This document shows positions 1 through 6,816 of a stretch of 15,387 nucleotides of DNA, one piece after another (the first letter of the stretch is position 1; each line of letters opens with the position of its first letter). The stretch comes from JBEKHI01 sp050012355 (GTDB lineage Bacteria > Actinomycetota > Actinomycetes > Streptosporangiales > Streptosporangiaceae), in the NCBI GenBank assembly GCA_050012355.1, contig JBEKHI010000181.1, positions 1 through 15,387 of the forward strand. The letters run 5' to 3'. The notes beneath the pieces were generated by a model. That model did not search any database. It had not been told where the DNA came from and saw only the letters and a list, made by a program, of their open reading frames with translations. The position numbers and the translations under genes were made by a program.

Positions 1-275
1 CGGATGATCCCCTCGAGCACGGCTTCCGGTGAATCCCCGCCCGCCGCCACGGCGGCACGGTAATCGGCGAGCACGTCGTCGATGAACGCGGACAAGATCG
101 CGTCACCGATCGACTCCTTGGAGTCGAAATGGTGGTACAGGCTGCCGGAAAGGATGCCCGCCGCGTCCGCGATCTCCCGCACGGTGGTGGCGCGGAACCC
201 CTTCTCCGCGAACAGCTCTCCGGCTAGCCGGACAACGTCCGCCCGCCTGCCTGACCCCTGGCGCGTAGTGCTCAC
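1..275 (-). CDS. TetR/AcrR-family transcriptional regulator, KstR2-like N-terminus (partial, C-terminus off window)
   Basis: The reverse strand encodes about 91 residues from a GTG start at 275 and runs off the left edge. The visible part is a TetR helix-turn-helix domain: a basic start, then helix 1 (VVRLAGELFAEKGF), then ATTVREIADAAGI and the recognition segment LSGSLYHHFDSKESI. From memory of the family, the run AGILSGSLYHHF closely matches KstR2, the mycobacterial regulator of cholesterol-ring catabolism, and its many actinobacterial paralogues. The ligand-binding C-terminal domain is absent, so the effector cannot be guessed. GTG 275 fits a promoter whose -10 (GATAAT, 283-288 read on the minus strand, preceded by TGC) ends 7 nt before it, so the mRNA may be leaderless. 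The gene is divergent from the GH3 hydrolase. An open frame running through it on the other strand (82-327) is a shadow. Family call is firm; the KstR2 subgroup is an inference. Confidence 0.88.
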   Translation of the reverse strand, partial: MSTTRQGSGRRADVVRLAGELFAEKGFRATTVREIADAAGILSGSLYHHFDSKESIGDAILSAFIDDVLADYRAAVAAGGDSPEAVLEGII

Positions 276-288
276 ACGTGTGATTATC
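272..288 (-). promoter_or_regulatory. TetR gene promoter with perfect 12-bp palindrome over the start codon
   Basis: TCACACGTGTGA at 272-283 is a perfect palindrome. It covers the GTG start of the TetR gene and abuts the -10 GATAAT (283-288, minus strand; extended by TGC). A site on the start of a regulator gene is the usual place for TetR autorepression. That role is inferred, since the family's C-terminal half is missing here. On the plus strand, TGTGATTAT (279-287) could be an extended -10 for the GH3 gene, which would make this a bidirectional promoter. Confidence 0.5.
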
Positions 289-300
289 GCAGGAGTGCCA

Positions 301-314
301 AGCAAACGTTTGCT
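301..314. promoter_or_regulatory. LacI/PurR-like operator upstream of the GH3 gene
   Basis: AGCAAACGTTTGCT is a perfect 14-bp palindrome with the central CG typical of LacI/GalR-family operators. It closely resembles the PurR box core GCAAACGTTTGC. It ends 1 nt before the GGGAGG ribosome binding site and 13 nt before the GH3 start, so a bound protein would block transcription just after initiation. Sugar-hydrolase genes in actinobacteria are often under LacI-family repressors, but none is encoded in this window. Confidence 0.6.
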
Positions 315-315
315 C

Positions 316-321
316 GGGAGG
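316..321 (+). promoter_or_regulatory. Ribosome binding site that fixes the GH3 start
   Basis: GGGAGG lies 6 nt before ATG 328. It supports this start over the longer in-frame extension to 82, which would lie antisense to the TetR gene and across both palindromes. Confidence 0.75.
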
Positions 322-327
322 AACCTC

Positions 328-2442
328 ATGGACGCACGCGGCATCGTTGCCACGCTAACCGTTGAACAGAAGGCCGCGCTCTGCCTCGGCGGAGATTTCT
401 GGCACACTGCGGCGGTCGACGGGGTGGAGCAGATCGCGGTTTCCGACGGGCCGCATGGGTTGCGCAAGCAGACCGGCACCTTCTTTGACCCGAGTGTGCC
501 CGCGACTTGCTTCCCGACCGCGAGCTGCCTGGCGGGGTCCTGGGATCCCGGGCTCATCTCCGAGGTCGGCGCGGCGCTCGGCGAGCAGGCTAAGGCCCTG
601 GATATCGCCGTTGTGCTTGGTCCGGGCATCAACATCAAACGCCACCCGCTGTGCGGCCGCAACTTTGAGTACTACTCCGAGGACCCGTACCTGGCTGGCC
701 GCCTCGCCGTCGGCGCGGTGCGCGGTATCCAGTCCAGCGGCACCGGAGCCTGCGTCAAGCATTTCGCGGCCAACAACCAGGAAACGGACCGGATGCGGGT
801 CAGCGCGGATATCGATGAACGCACCCTCCGCGAGATATATCTGCCTGCCTTCGAGCATGTCATCACGACCGCCGAGCCGTGGATGGTCATGACCGCCTAC
901 AACCGGCTGAACGGCGTGTACACATCCCACGATCCCTGGCTGCTAACCCAGGTGCTGCGGGACGAATGGGGCTTTGCCGGCGTCGTCGTCTCGGACTGGG
1001 GGGCGGTGCACGACCGGGTTGTCGCGCTCAAGGCTGGCCTGGATCTGGAGATGCCGCCGAACCTGGGCTTCAGCGACAAGGCCCTGGTCGACGCGGTGGC
1101 TTCCGGTGACCTCGACGAATCAGCGCTCGATGAGGCCGCGACCCGAGTGGTGAGCCTGACCCTCCGGGCGGGGACCCGCTCCCATGCAGCAGCGCTGCCG
1201 CCGGATCTCGCCGCCGCGCACCACCGCCTGGCCCGCCGCGCCGCGGCCGAGTCGATGATCTTGCTGAAGAACGAGGGCGACCTGCTCCCGCTCACCGCCC
1301 CGACGATCGCGGTGGTGGGGGAGCGTCACCCGGCCTTCCAGGGCGGTGGCAGCTCGCGGGTGAACCCGGTCAGCGAAGACGACCCAGTGGCCGAGCTAGC
1401 CGCCGCGCTGCCGACCGCGACGTTCACCGATGACCCCACCGACGCTGACGTGATCATCGCGTTCCTCGGCTTCCCGGCGGGCGCCGAGACCGAGGGCGCG
1501 GACCGCGCGGACATCGACCTGCCCGCCGAGCAGATCAGCCTGCTGCAGAGCCTGTCAGGACGGGCACCCATCGTGGCCGTGATCTGTTCAGGAAGCGTGA
1601 TCCGCACCAGTACCTGGGGCATCTACGCGCGGGCCATCGTGCAGGCCGGACTGGCGGGGGAGGCGGCGGGCGGCGCCATCGCCGACGTGCTCACCGGCCG
1701 GGTCAACCCGTCGGGCAAGCTGACCGAGACGATCCCGCTCCGCATCGAGGACTGCCCCGCTTACCTGAACTTCCCGGGCGAAGAAGGCCACGTCCGTTAC
1801 GGCGAGGGCGTGTTCACCGGCTACCGGGGCTACGACGAGGCCGGGACCAAGGTCGGCTACCCGTTCGGCCACGGCCTGTCCTATACGACGTTCGACTACT
1901 CGGACCTCGCGGTGTCCGGCCGCGAGGTCTCGTGCGTGGTCGCCAACACCGGCGACCGGGCCGGGGCCGAAGTGGTCCAGCTCTACGTGGGCGACCCGGT
2001 ATCCCGGGTGCGCCGCCCGCTGCGTGAGCTCAAGGGCTTCGCCAAGCTGTTCCTGGAGCCCGGGGCATCGGAGCGGGTGACGTTCACGCTCACCGACCGT
2101 GACCTGTCCTACTGGTCCCGGACGCTGGGCGGCTGGGTCCTCGAACCGGGGGAGTTCCGCGTCGAGGTCGGCTCGTCGTCGCGTGACATCCGGCTGTCCG
2201 CGGTGATCAACATCGACGGCCCGCCGCCCCGCTTCCCGCTGACCATCATGTCCACCGTCTCCGAGTGGCTGGCCGACCCCGAGGGCCGTGACCGGCTGTA
2301 CGCGACCATCAAGGAAGTCACCGGCGAAGAACCCGCCGACTTCGGCCCCCTGGCGGACATGATCGGCACCATCCCGCTAGCCGCCCTGACAGCCTTCCCC
2401 ATCCCCAGCATCACCCCGGCGGTGCTCGAGGCTCTGAAGTAA
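328..2442 (+). CDS. Glycoside hydrolase family 3 protein (beta-glucosidase-like), cytosolic
   Basis: A 704-residue enzyme with the three-domain GH3 layout. The N-terminal barrel (about 1-320) carries SDGPHG with Asp40, GRNFEYYSEDP with Arg111, KHFAANNQE with Lys144-His145, and VVVSDWGA with the expected catalytic nucleophile Asp223. The alpha/beta sandwich follows (MILLKNEGDLLPL; TEGADR around 388-393), then a fibronectin III-like domain (about 525-610, with VVQLYVGDP). The tail of about 80 residues has no assignment. Such enzymes release terminal beta-linked sugars, most often glucose or xylose, from oligosaccharides or glycosides. There is no signal peptide or lipobox, so it probably acts in the cytoplasm on imported sugars or glycosylated small molecules. 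It is not the LpqI/NagZ type found near aftD in mycobacteria. Start chosen by RBS; a LacI-like palindrome precedes it. The substrate cannot be told from sequence. Confidence 0.93.
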   Translation: MDARGIVATLTVEQKAALCLGGDFWHTAAVDGVEQIAVSDGPHGLRKQTGTFFDPSVPATCFPTASCLAGSWDPGLISEVGAALGEQAKALDIAVVLGPGINIKRHPLCGRNFEYYSEDPYLAGRLAVGAVRGIQSSGTGACVKHFAANNQETDRMRVSADIDERTLREIYLPAFEHVITTAEPWMVMTAYNRLNGVYTSHDPWLLTQVLRDEWGFAGVVVSDWGAVHDRVVALKAGLDLEMPPNLGFSDKALVDAVASGDLDESALDEAATRVVSLTLRAGTRSHAAALPPDLAAAHHRLARRAAAESMILLKNEGDLLPLTAPTIAVVGERHPAFQGGGSSRVNPVSEDDPVAELAAALPTATFTDDPTDADVIIAFLGFPAGAETEGADRADIDLPAEQISLLQSLSGRAPIVAVICSGSVIRTSTWGIYARAIVQAGLAGEAAGGAIADVLTGRVNPSGKLTETIPLRIEDCPAYLNFPGEEGHVRYGEGVFTGYRGYDEAGTKVGYPFGHGLSYTTFDYSDLAVSGREVSCVVANTGDRAGAEVVQLYVGDPVSRVRRPLRELKGFAKLFLEPGASERVTFTLTDRDLSYWSRTLGGWVLEPGEFRVEVGSSSRDIRLSAVINIDGPPPRFPLTIMSTVSEWLADPEGRDRLYATIKEVTGEEPADFGPLADMIGTIPLAALTAFPIPSITPAVLEALK

Positions 2443-2449
2443 CCCGGGC

Positions 2450-3541
2450 CTAGCGGGCGGCCGCGACCGGGATCCGGTCCAGGACGTCGGTTTCGGTGAG
2501 GCCGTAGTCCGCTAGGGAGTAGCGGTGGGATGAGTCGCCAGCCGAGCCGGACAGCTCGCGCATCGCGTCGGCCGCCGAGGGAGTCAGCGTGAGGCCGAAC
2601 TGGGCGTACACCCGGGACACGACCGTCAGCGGATCGGCGACCAGGTCGTCGTACGCGACGTCGCAGAACTGGGCAGGATCGTACCGGGCACGCGCCGCCG
2701 TGAAAGCCGCCAGCCCGTCTGCCCACAGGTCGAGCTGGGTGCGCCCGATCACCGGCCCGGTGAACACCGTCGACCACCCGGACGACGCGCGGGCCGCCAG
2801 CGAGCACATCGACGCCACCGAGATAACCGGGTCCCGGTGGGTGACCACGATCAGCGCGTCTGGGTACACCGCCAGCAGTGCGTCCAGCGCGAACAGGTGC
2901 GAGGGGTTCTTCAGTACCCAGCGTCGATCAGCGTCGTTAGACCCGATCAACTGAAGATTGCGCCGGTGCCGCTGGTAGGCCGGCAGCCAGTCCTGCGACG
3001 ACAGCCAGGACATGTACGACGGAACATGCGCCAGGCAGCCGAACGATACCGACCGCATCGACTGGTTCAGCAGCTGCCAGCATTCCTCGACCTGCTCGGG
3101 ACCCAGCTGATGAGGCAGCAAGCCCTTGCGCGCCACCCCGGCCGCGACCGCCTGGTAAGCAGGCTGTGCTGCCCACTCAGCGCGAGGCGGGCGCGGCTGC
3201 GGGGCATTCGCGATCCACAGCTCGAGCCCCTGATGCCGCGGATCGGCAACCAGCAGCCGGTGCATGAATGTGGTCCCGGTCCGCGGCAGCCCGGTCACGA
3301 TCAGCGGCCGCGAGATCTCCGGGACGGCCGGGAGAGCGCCGAACCCCGCCTCGGACACCAGCCGCGCGGCCAGAGCGCCGCGCAGCATGGCGCGGGCCGC
3401 TCGCGAACCCCGCTCGGTCAGCCCGCCCTCAGCGGCAAAAGACGATGCCAGCACCGCCAGGCCGTCGGAGAAGTCATCGGCGCCGAAGTCCGACAGCCCG
3501 GTCACCGAGGTCGCCCACTCGATCAGCTCGTCGGGGCTCAA
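2450..3541 (-). CDS. PAPS-dependent sulfotransferase family protein (Sulfotransfer_3 type)
   Basis: A 363-residue protein starting at TTG 3541, whose codon overlaps the TGA of the upstream dehydrogenase by 4 bp. It carries the 5'-phosphosulfate loop TGLPRTGTTFMH (83-94), an LKNPSH segment near 210, and the 3'-phosphate motif THRDPVISVAS with Arg236 and Ser244 spaced R-x7-S. The C-terminal HRYSLADYGLTE is typical of this actinobacterial sulfotransferase group. Such enzymes move a sulfuryl group from PAPS to a hydroxyl, often of a lipid, sterol or secondary metabolite. As last gene of the operon after an SDR, it may sulfate a hydroxyl made or exposed by the earlier steps; this is inference. The frame stays open upstream to 4051 but that part is antisense-like read-through within the SDR gene. 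The stop is only 7 bp from the convergent GH3 stop. Confidence 0.9.
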   Translation of the reverse strand: MSPDELIEWATSVTGLSDFGADDFSDGLAVLASSFAAEGGLTERGSRAARAMLRGALAARLVSEAGFGALPAVPEISRPLIVTGLPRTGTTFMHRLLVADPRHQGLELWIANAPQPRPPRAEWAAQPAYQAVAAGVARKGLLPHQLGPEQVEECWQLLNQSMRSVSFGCLAHVPSYMSWLSSQDWLPAYQRHRRNLQLIGSNDADRRWVLKNPSHLFALDALLAVYPDALIVVTHRDPVISVASMCSLAARASSGWSTVFTGPVIGRTQLDLWADGLAAFTAARARYDPAQFCDVAYDDLVADPLTVVSRVYAQFGLTLTPSAADAMRELSGSAGDSSHRYSLADYGLTETDVLDRIPVAAAR

Positions 3542-4305
3542 TGGTGGAACTCGCCGCAGTTGACGTCCAGGCACTGGCCGGTAATGGCCCGCGCCCGGTC
3601 CGACAGCAGGAACACCACGGCCTCGGCGATCTCGTCGGGCAGCACCAGCCGCTTCAGGTCGGTCGCCTCTGCCGTCTCGTCGTAGATCACCTGCGGGTCC
3701 ACATTGCGTTTGTGCGCGAGGTAGCTGAAGTACCACTGCAGTGAGTCGCCCCAGATGTGCCCGGGCGCGACCGAGTTCACCCGGATCCCGCGCGGCCCTA
3801 GCTCGGTCGCCAGCGACGACGCGATCGCGTGCAGCGCCGACTTGGCCATCTTGTACGGGCCCATCCGCAGCTGGGAGAACCGCATCACCATCGAGTTGAC
3901 ATACACGATCGATTCGATACCGGACTCCAGCGCCCGGGTCAGCCGCAGGGCGGCGACCGCGTTCTGCTCGATGGCGGGCGCCAGTACCTCGGTGTCCACC
4001 GCCATCAGGGGCTTGATCGGCGGCATCACCAGCGCGTTGTACGCCAGGCAATGCACCTCGCCGTACTCCGCCCGCGCCGCGTCCGCCAGCCGCGCCCCCG
4101 CGTCCGGATCCGTTACATCGGCCATAACGGCGTGAGCGCGGCCCCCGGCCTCCTCGATCTCCTTGGCGATCTCCACCAGCCGGGACTCGGTGCGCGCCGC
4201 CAGCACCACGGAAGCCCCCTCGCGGGCGGCGGCCAGCGCGATGGACCGGCCAAGACCGGGGCCGACCCCGGCGACGAGCACGGTCTTGTCGGTAAGTTCA
4301 CCCAT
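3538..4305 (-). CDS. Short-chain dehydrogenase/reductase (SDR) family oxidoreductase
   Basis: A 255-residue classical SDR of normal length. The nucleotide-binding loop is VAGVGPGLGRS (11-21), with the usual T of TGxxxGxG replaced by A12. Asp63 (ADVTD) should hold the adenine ring. The catalytic tetrad is Asn115, Ser138, Tyr151 and Lys155 (YKMAK). The common NNAG motif is altered to YNAL at 89-92. PRGIRVNSVAPG follows in the standard place and the C-terminus ends in CGEFHH. It should interconvert an alcohol and a ketone with NAD(P)(H). The ATG shares one base with the stop of the upstream DUF1214 gene (TGATG), and its own stop overlaps the sulfotransferase start. Translation of the three genes is therefore likely coupled. 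Substrate unknown; steroid-like or other hydrophobic alcohols are plausible given the promoter motif. Confidence 0.92.
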   Translation of the reverse strand: MGELTDKTVLVAGVGPGLGRSIALAAAREGASVVLAARTESRLVEIAKEIEEAGGRAHAVMADVTDPDAGARLADAARAEYGEVHCLAYNALVMPPIKPLMAVDTEVLAPAIEQNAVAALRLTRALESGIESIVYVNSMVMRFSQLRMGPYKMAKSALHAIASSLATELGPRGIRVNSVAPGHIWGDSLQWYFSYLAHKRNVDPQVIYDETAEATDLKRLVLPDEIAEAVVFLLSDRARAITGQCLDVNCGEFHH

Positions 4306-5426
4306 CAGAACACCATCCGTTCCGCCACCGCCGCACGCCGGGCCGCGATGCGGTCCGCGTACTCGACGGGCGTGATCCGAGCGTCAGAGTAGAACGGGAG
4401 CTTGTCCGGCAGCGCCGCTACCGGCACCACCTCGGCCGACGGCCCGTCATCGGCGGTCAGCTCGCGGGACAGATGCTGCCAGCGCAGCTGGATATAGCCG
4501 CGGTCGTGGCCGGTGCGTTCCACCCAGTTGGCCACGCCCGGGTCACGCTCGCTGATCACGAAACGCAGCATGCCGTCCGGGTCGGTCCTGGCCTGGTCGG
4601 CGGTGAGGCTGGTCTGGTGATCGATGTAGTCCAGCGAGATGTACCACATGCTGCCGAGCTGGATCCCCTGGTAGGGCACGTCCGCGCGGGGCACGGTCAC
4701 GATCATCGCCTCGTCGTCGGCGAGCTCATAGTGCCCCACCGAGGAGAACTGGGTGGCCAGTCCGCCCGGAGTGCGCCGCGGCGCGGTCAGCGTGTTGACC
4801 GGCTCGCCGAGGTAGAACCACTCGGGGAACGCCAGGAACGTGCGGAGCTGGGAGATGAGCATCTTGGACGCGACCTTGTACCGCTTGGCCGGGTCGGACA
4901 CCGTCGCGGGCGAGGCCCCGTCGGCCCGCCGGATCGCTATCGTCCCGCGTTGCTCCCGCGACCAGTCGCTGTAGCACTCGCGCACGATCAGCATCGAGGC
5001 GCCCTCGGGTGCCTTCAGCGGGTACGAGAACCGGCCATCAGGTCCGATGTCCAGTTCGCGGTCGTCGAACGCGGTAAGAGAGTCGGGCACGTCGACGGGT
5101 GTGTAATCGCCGTTAAGTATCTGGAAGTTCAGGTCTACGGTGCTGCCGCGGCGTCCGGTGATCAGGTACTCGGTGCCTGGCCGCAGGTATGCGTGCAGGT
5201 AAAGCGTGTCCGGGTTGTCCAGTCCGTACTTCATGTACGGGCCGGTCGACGTGACGAACCGGGGCGAGTCCGGCTGGTACGCCCAGGCCATCCGCAGCGC
5301 CGCCTGGACGCAGCCGGCCAGGTAGTCCAGCCCTTCGGCCAGATCGGCGGGGGTGCGGACGTGCGCCGCGCCAGCGACGATCGCCTCGGCCTCGGCGAGC
5401 GCCTCAGACAGTGGTTGTGTCGGCAC
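4305..5426 (-). CDS. DUF1214-type domain protein
   Basis: A 373-residue soluble protein without signal peptide or membrane segments. YLITGRRGSTVDLNFQI (about 88-104), the DDEAMIVTVPRAD segment, and the C-terminal part LRFVISERDPGVANWVERTG followed by YIQLRW resemble the actinobacterial DUF1254/DUF1214 proteins, which lack a defined reaction. The GTG start at 5426 lies inside the end of the upstream SnoaL gene (23-bp overlap), which suits translational coupling; a later start cannot be excluded. It sits between a SnoaL-like protein and an SDR in one operon, so a catalytic or binding role in the same small-molecule pathway is inferred. Family assignment is from motif memory only. Confidence 0.72.
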   Translation of the reverse strand: MPTQPLSEALAEAEAIVAGAAHVRTPADLAEGLDYLAGCVQAALRMAWAYQPDSPRFVTSTGPYMKYGLDNPDTLYLHAYLRPGTEYLITGRRGSTVDLNFQILNGDYTPVDVPDSLTAFDDRELDIGPDGRFSYPLKAPEGASMLIVRECYSDWSREQRGTIAIRRADGASPATVSDPAKRYKVASKMLISQLRTFLAFPEWFYLGEPVNTLTAPRRTPGGLATQFSSVGHYELADDEAMIVTVPRADVPYQGIQLGSMWYISLDYIDHQTSLTADQARTDPDGMLRFVISERDPGVANWVERTGHDRGYIQLRWQHLSRELTADDGPSAEVVPVAALPDKLPFYSDARITPVEYADRIAARRAAVAERMVF

Positions 5427-5889
5427 TCGGCACCCCGGCCAGGAACCGGAAGCTCGGCAGGTCCGCGAGCGACATCATCGCCTCGTAGGTGCGCACGTAG
5501 CCGGTGTGCGCGATGCGCCACTGGCCGTCCTCGCCCTTGGCGTACGTGTCCTCGTAGAACGCCGCGCCCTTGATGAGGATCTGGTGCTCGGTGGCGATCA
5601 CCGTGTCCTCGAATGACCAGATGCCGGTGGCGGTGTCCCCGTCAATCGTTATCTCCGGCTGGCCCGCCGAGTGCACGGTCAGCACCTCGGGACCCAGCTT
5701 GTTTCTCAGGTAGCCGACGATCTCGTCCCGGCCGGTGATCCGCAGCGGCTTTCCGTACACCTGAGTGCCGTAGTCCACGGTCGCGTCCTCGGTGAACTGA
5801 TCGGCGAGCTCGTCCCAGAGTTTCCGGTCCACGCAGCGCAGGTAACGGTACTTGAGCTGGCGGATCTCCTCGAGGGTGTCATGGTCCAT
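5404..5889 (-). CDS. SnoaL-like (NTF2-fold) protein, first gene of the operon
   Basis: A 161-residue protein of the cone-shaped SnoaL/NTF2 fold (SnoaL_4-like). The N-terminal helix segment EEIRQLKYRYLRCVDRKLWD is followed by ELADQFTEDATVDYG, then by beta strands containing GIWSFED and a late WRIAHTGYVRTYE. Relatives include polyketide cyclases, ketosteroid isomerase-like enzymes, limonene epoxide hydrolases, dehydratases and binding proteins, so the reaction is open. ATG 5889 begins exactly 7 nt after a -10-like TAGTAT (5896-5901, minus strand), with no room for a Shine-Dalgarno sequence. The transcript is probably leaderless. An 18-bp palindrome lies on this promoter. A second ATG at 5897 is in another frame. 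The gene leads the DUF1214-SDR-sulfotransferase operon. Confidence 0.85.
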   Translation of the reverse strand: MDHDTLEEIRQLKYRYLRCVDRKLWDELADQFTEDATVDYGTQVYGKPLRITGRDEIVGYLRNKLGPEVLTVHSAGQPEITIDGDTATGIWSFEDTVIATEHQILIKGAAFYEDTYAKGEDGQWRIAHTGYVRTYEAMMSLADLPSFRFLAGVPSADTTTV

Positions 5890-5895
5890 GGCGCC

Positions 5896-5915
5896 ATACT
5901 AGAACGCGTTCTAGT
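5896..5915 (-). promoter_or_regulatory. Operon promoter with 18-bp KstR-type operator
   Basis: ACTAGAACGCGTTCTAGT at 5898-5915 is a perfect palindrome. Its core TAGAACGCGTTCTA fits every fixed position of TNNAACNNGTTNNA, the consensus reported for mycobacterial KstR. It overlaps the -10 TAGTAT (5896-5901 on the minus strand), which is 6 nt from the A of ATG 5889. No good -35 was seen. Binding here would block RNA polymerase, so a TetR-type repressor is expected. Confidence 0.72.
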
Positions 5916-5939
5916 TGATGGCTATAGCGCGCGGGTTCT

Positions 5940-5957
5940 TGCTACCGGTGGTAGCAT
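5940..5957 (+). promoter_or_regulatory. Antitoxin-gene promoter with inverted repeat (likely autoregulatory operator)
   Basis: TGCTACCGGTGGTAGCA (5940-5956) has 7-bp arms around a 3-nt centre. It overlaps a -10-like TAGCAT (5952-5957) that ends 6 nt before GTG 5964, which predicts a leaderless mRNA. Ribbon-helix-helix antitoxins commonly bind such repeats at their own promoter. No clear -35 was found. Confidence 0.6.
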
Positions 5958-5963
5958 CGCCCT

Positions 5964-6398
5964 GTGAGCAGTGAGGCAGCCGGAGGCGGTGCCTCCGAGG
6001 GGCGCCCGGCGCGTAAGCGCACGCGGGCAGACGGCAGAGCGCTGAGCGCTCTGGAAGAGGCGTTGCGGCGGGCGCTTGAGGAATCAGCGCCCGAAGAGGT
6101 GCGCCAGCGGGTTAGCGCGATTTTCCCCGAGATCTCGGTCAGGATCGAGACGGGATCGGGGTCCGGTTTTCACGGGAGGGTCAAGAAGGTGAGTGTGTCG
6201 ATGCCAGAGGATCTGGTCGAGAGGGTCCGTGAGCGGACCGGTCCCGGCGGGTTCAGTCAGTACGTGACCGAGGCCGTCGAGGAGCGGGTGCGTCTCGAGG
6301 GCATGCAGGAACTCCTCGACGAGTTCGAGGCCGAGGCCGGACCAATTCCAGCTGAACTTGTCGAGGAGGCGAAGCGGATATGGTTCGGGGAGGACTAG
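5964..6398 (+). CDS. Ribbon-helix-helix antitoxin (VapB-like) with long N-terminal extension
   Basis: A 144-residue protein. Residues 74-112 form a ribbon-helix-helix DNA-binding unit: the strand KKVSVSMPEDL, then LVERVRERTGPGGFSQYVTEAVEERV. The C-terminal part, ending EEAKRIWFGED, is acidic with a late aromatic residue, as in toxin-neutralising tails. The first 73 residues are unusual for a VapB, which is normally about 70-90 residues in total: a Gly/Ala/Arg/Lys-rich, probably disordered stretch, a charged helix (about 26-50), then IFPEISVRIE. The GTG start at 5964 is supported by the -10/inverted repeat just upstream. An internal start near 6190 (GTG AGT GTG) would give a standard-length antitoxin. 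The toxin start lies inside this gene (19-bp overlap). Confidence 0.82.
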   Translation: MSSEAAGGGASEGRPARKRTRADGRALSALEEALRRALEESAPEEVRQRVSAIFPEISVRIETGSGSGFHGRVKKVSVSMPEDLVERVRERTGPGGFSQYVTEAVEERVRLEGMQELLDEFEAEAGPIPAELVEEAKRIWFGED

Positions 6399-6811
6399 CG
6401 CGCGGCACCCTGGTTCTCGACGCTGACGGGTTCACCAAGCTGGCCAAGAAGGATGTCGTCGCGCGTTCGTACTACCAGGCGGCACTCGACGAGAAGAGCC
6501 TGGTCGTGACCGCGGCGTCCACGCTGGCGGAGGTGCTCCGCGGTGGCCGGGCCGACGTGCCGGTGCACCGGGTGCTCAAGAAGGTCGAGGTCGTCGGGAT
6601 CGACCCCGGTCACGGGCGGGCGGCGGGTGAGTTGCTCGGGCGGCTAGGCCTCTCGGGGCACCGGCACGCCATGGACGCACTGCTCGCGGTGGTCGCGCTA
6701 GCGCAGCCGAGGCCGGTGGTGGTGCTGACCAGCGATCCGCGGGACCTGGCGGTACTGACCGACGAGCCTTACCGTCCTCGATCCGAACGCGTAAAGATCG
6801 TCAAGATCTGA
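6380..6811 (+). CDS. PIN-domain toxin, VapC-like ribonuclease
   Basis: A 143-residue PIN-domain protein with the expected acidic site: Asp14 in LVLDADGF, Glu51 in STLAEVLRGG, Asp99 in HAMDALLAV, and Asp119 in LTSDPRDL. VapC proteins are Mg2+-dependent endoribonucleases that cut tRNA or rRNA and are held inactive by the paired antitoxin; the target here is unknown. ATG 6380 is preceded by GAGGAGG (6363-6369) and overlaps the antitoxin end by 19 bp, so the two are translated together. No key residue appears lost, so the toxin is probably functional. It is convergent with the next gene, with 5 bp between them and no visible terminator. Confidence 0.87.
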   Translation: MVRGGLARGTLVLDADGFTKLAKKDVVARSYYQAALDEKSLVVTAASTLAEVLRGGRADVPVHRVLKKVEVVGIDPGHGRAAGELLGRLGLSGHRHAMDALLAVVALAQPRPVVVLTSDPRDLAVLTDEPYRPRSERVKIVKI

Positions 6812-6816
6812 TGACA

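Noticed and set aside
82..327. N-terminal extension of the GH3 reading frame to 82
   Set aside because: It lies antisense to a clear TetR domain and crosses the promoter palindromes; ATG 328 has a good ribosome binding site and starts at the normal GH3 N-terminus.
328..2442. Equating the TetR, GH3 and VapBC-like genes here with lpqI, Rv0238 and vapBC24 beside aftD in M. tuberculosis
   Set aside because: The GH3 here is the three-domain beta-glucosidase type without lipoprotein signal, not NagZ-like LpqI, and the gene order differs; only the aftD-DUF2613 link seems truly shared.
2443..2457. Possible terminator hairpin CCCG...CGGG between GH3 and sulfotransferase
   Set aside because: Only 4-bp arms, overlapping the sulfotransferase end, with no T-run.
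3542..4051. Upstream extension of the sulfotransferase frame
   Set aside because: It overlaps the intact SDR coding sequence on the same strand and reads as low-complexity Arg/Gly/Ala-rich peptide; TTG 3541 forms a standard 4-bp overlap.
5921..5928. Palindrome GCTATAGC between the SnoaL and antitoxin promoters
   Set aside because: Eight bases only, not placed at a -10 or start for either gene.
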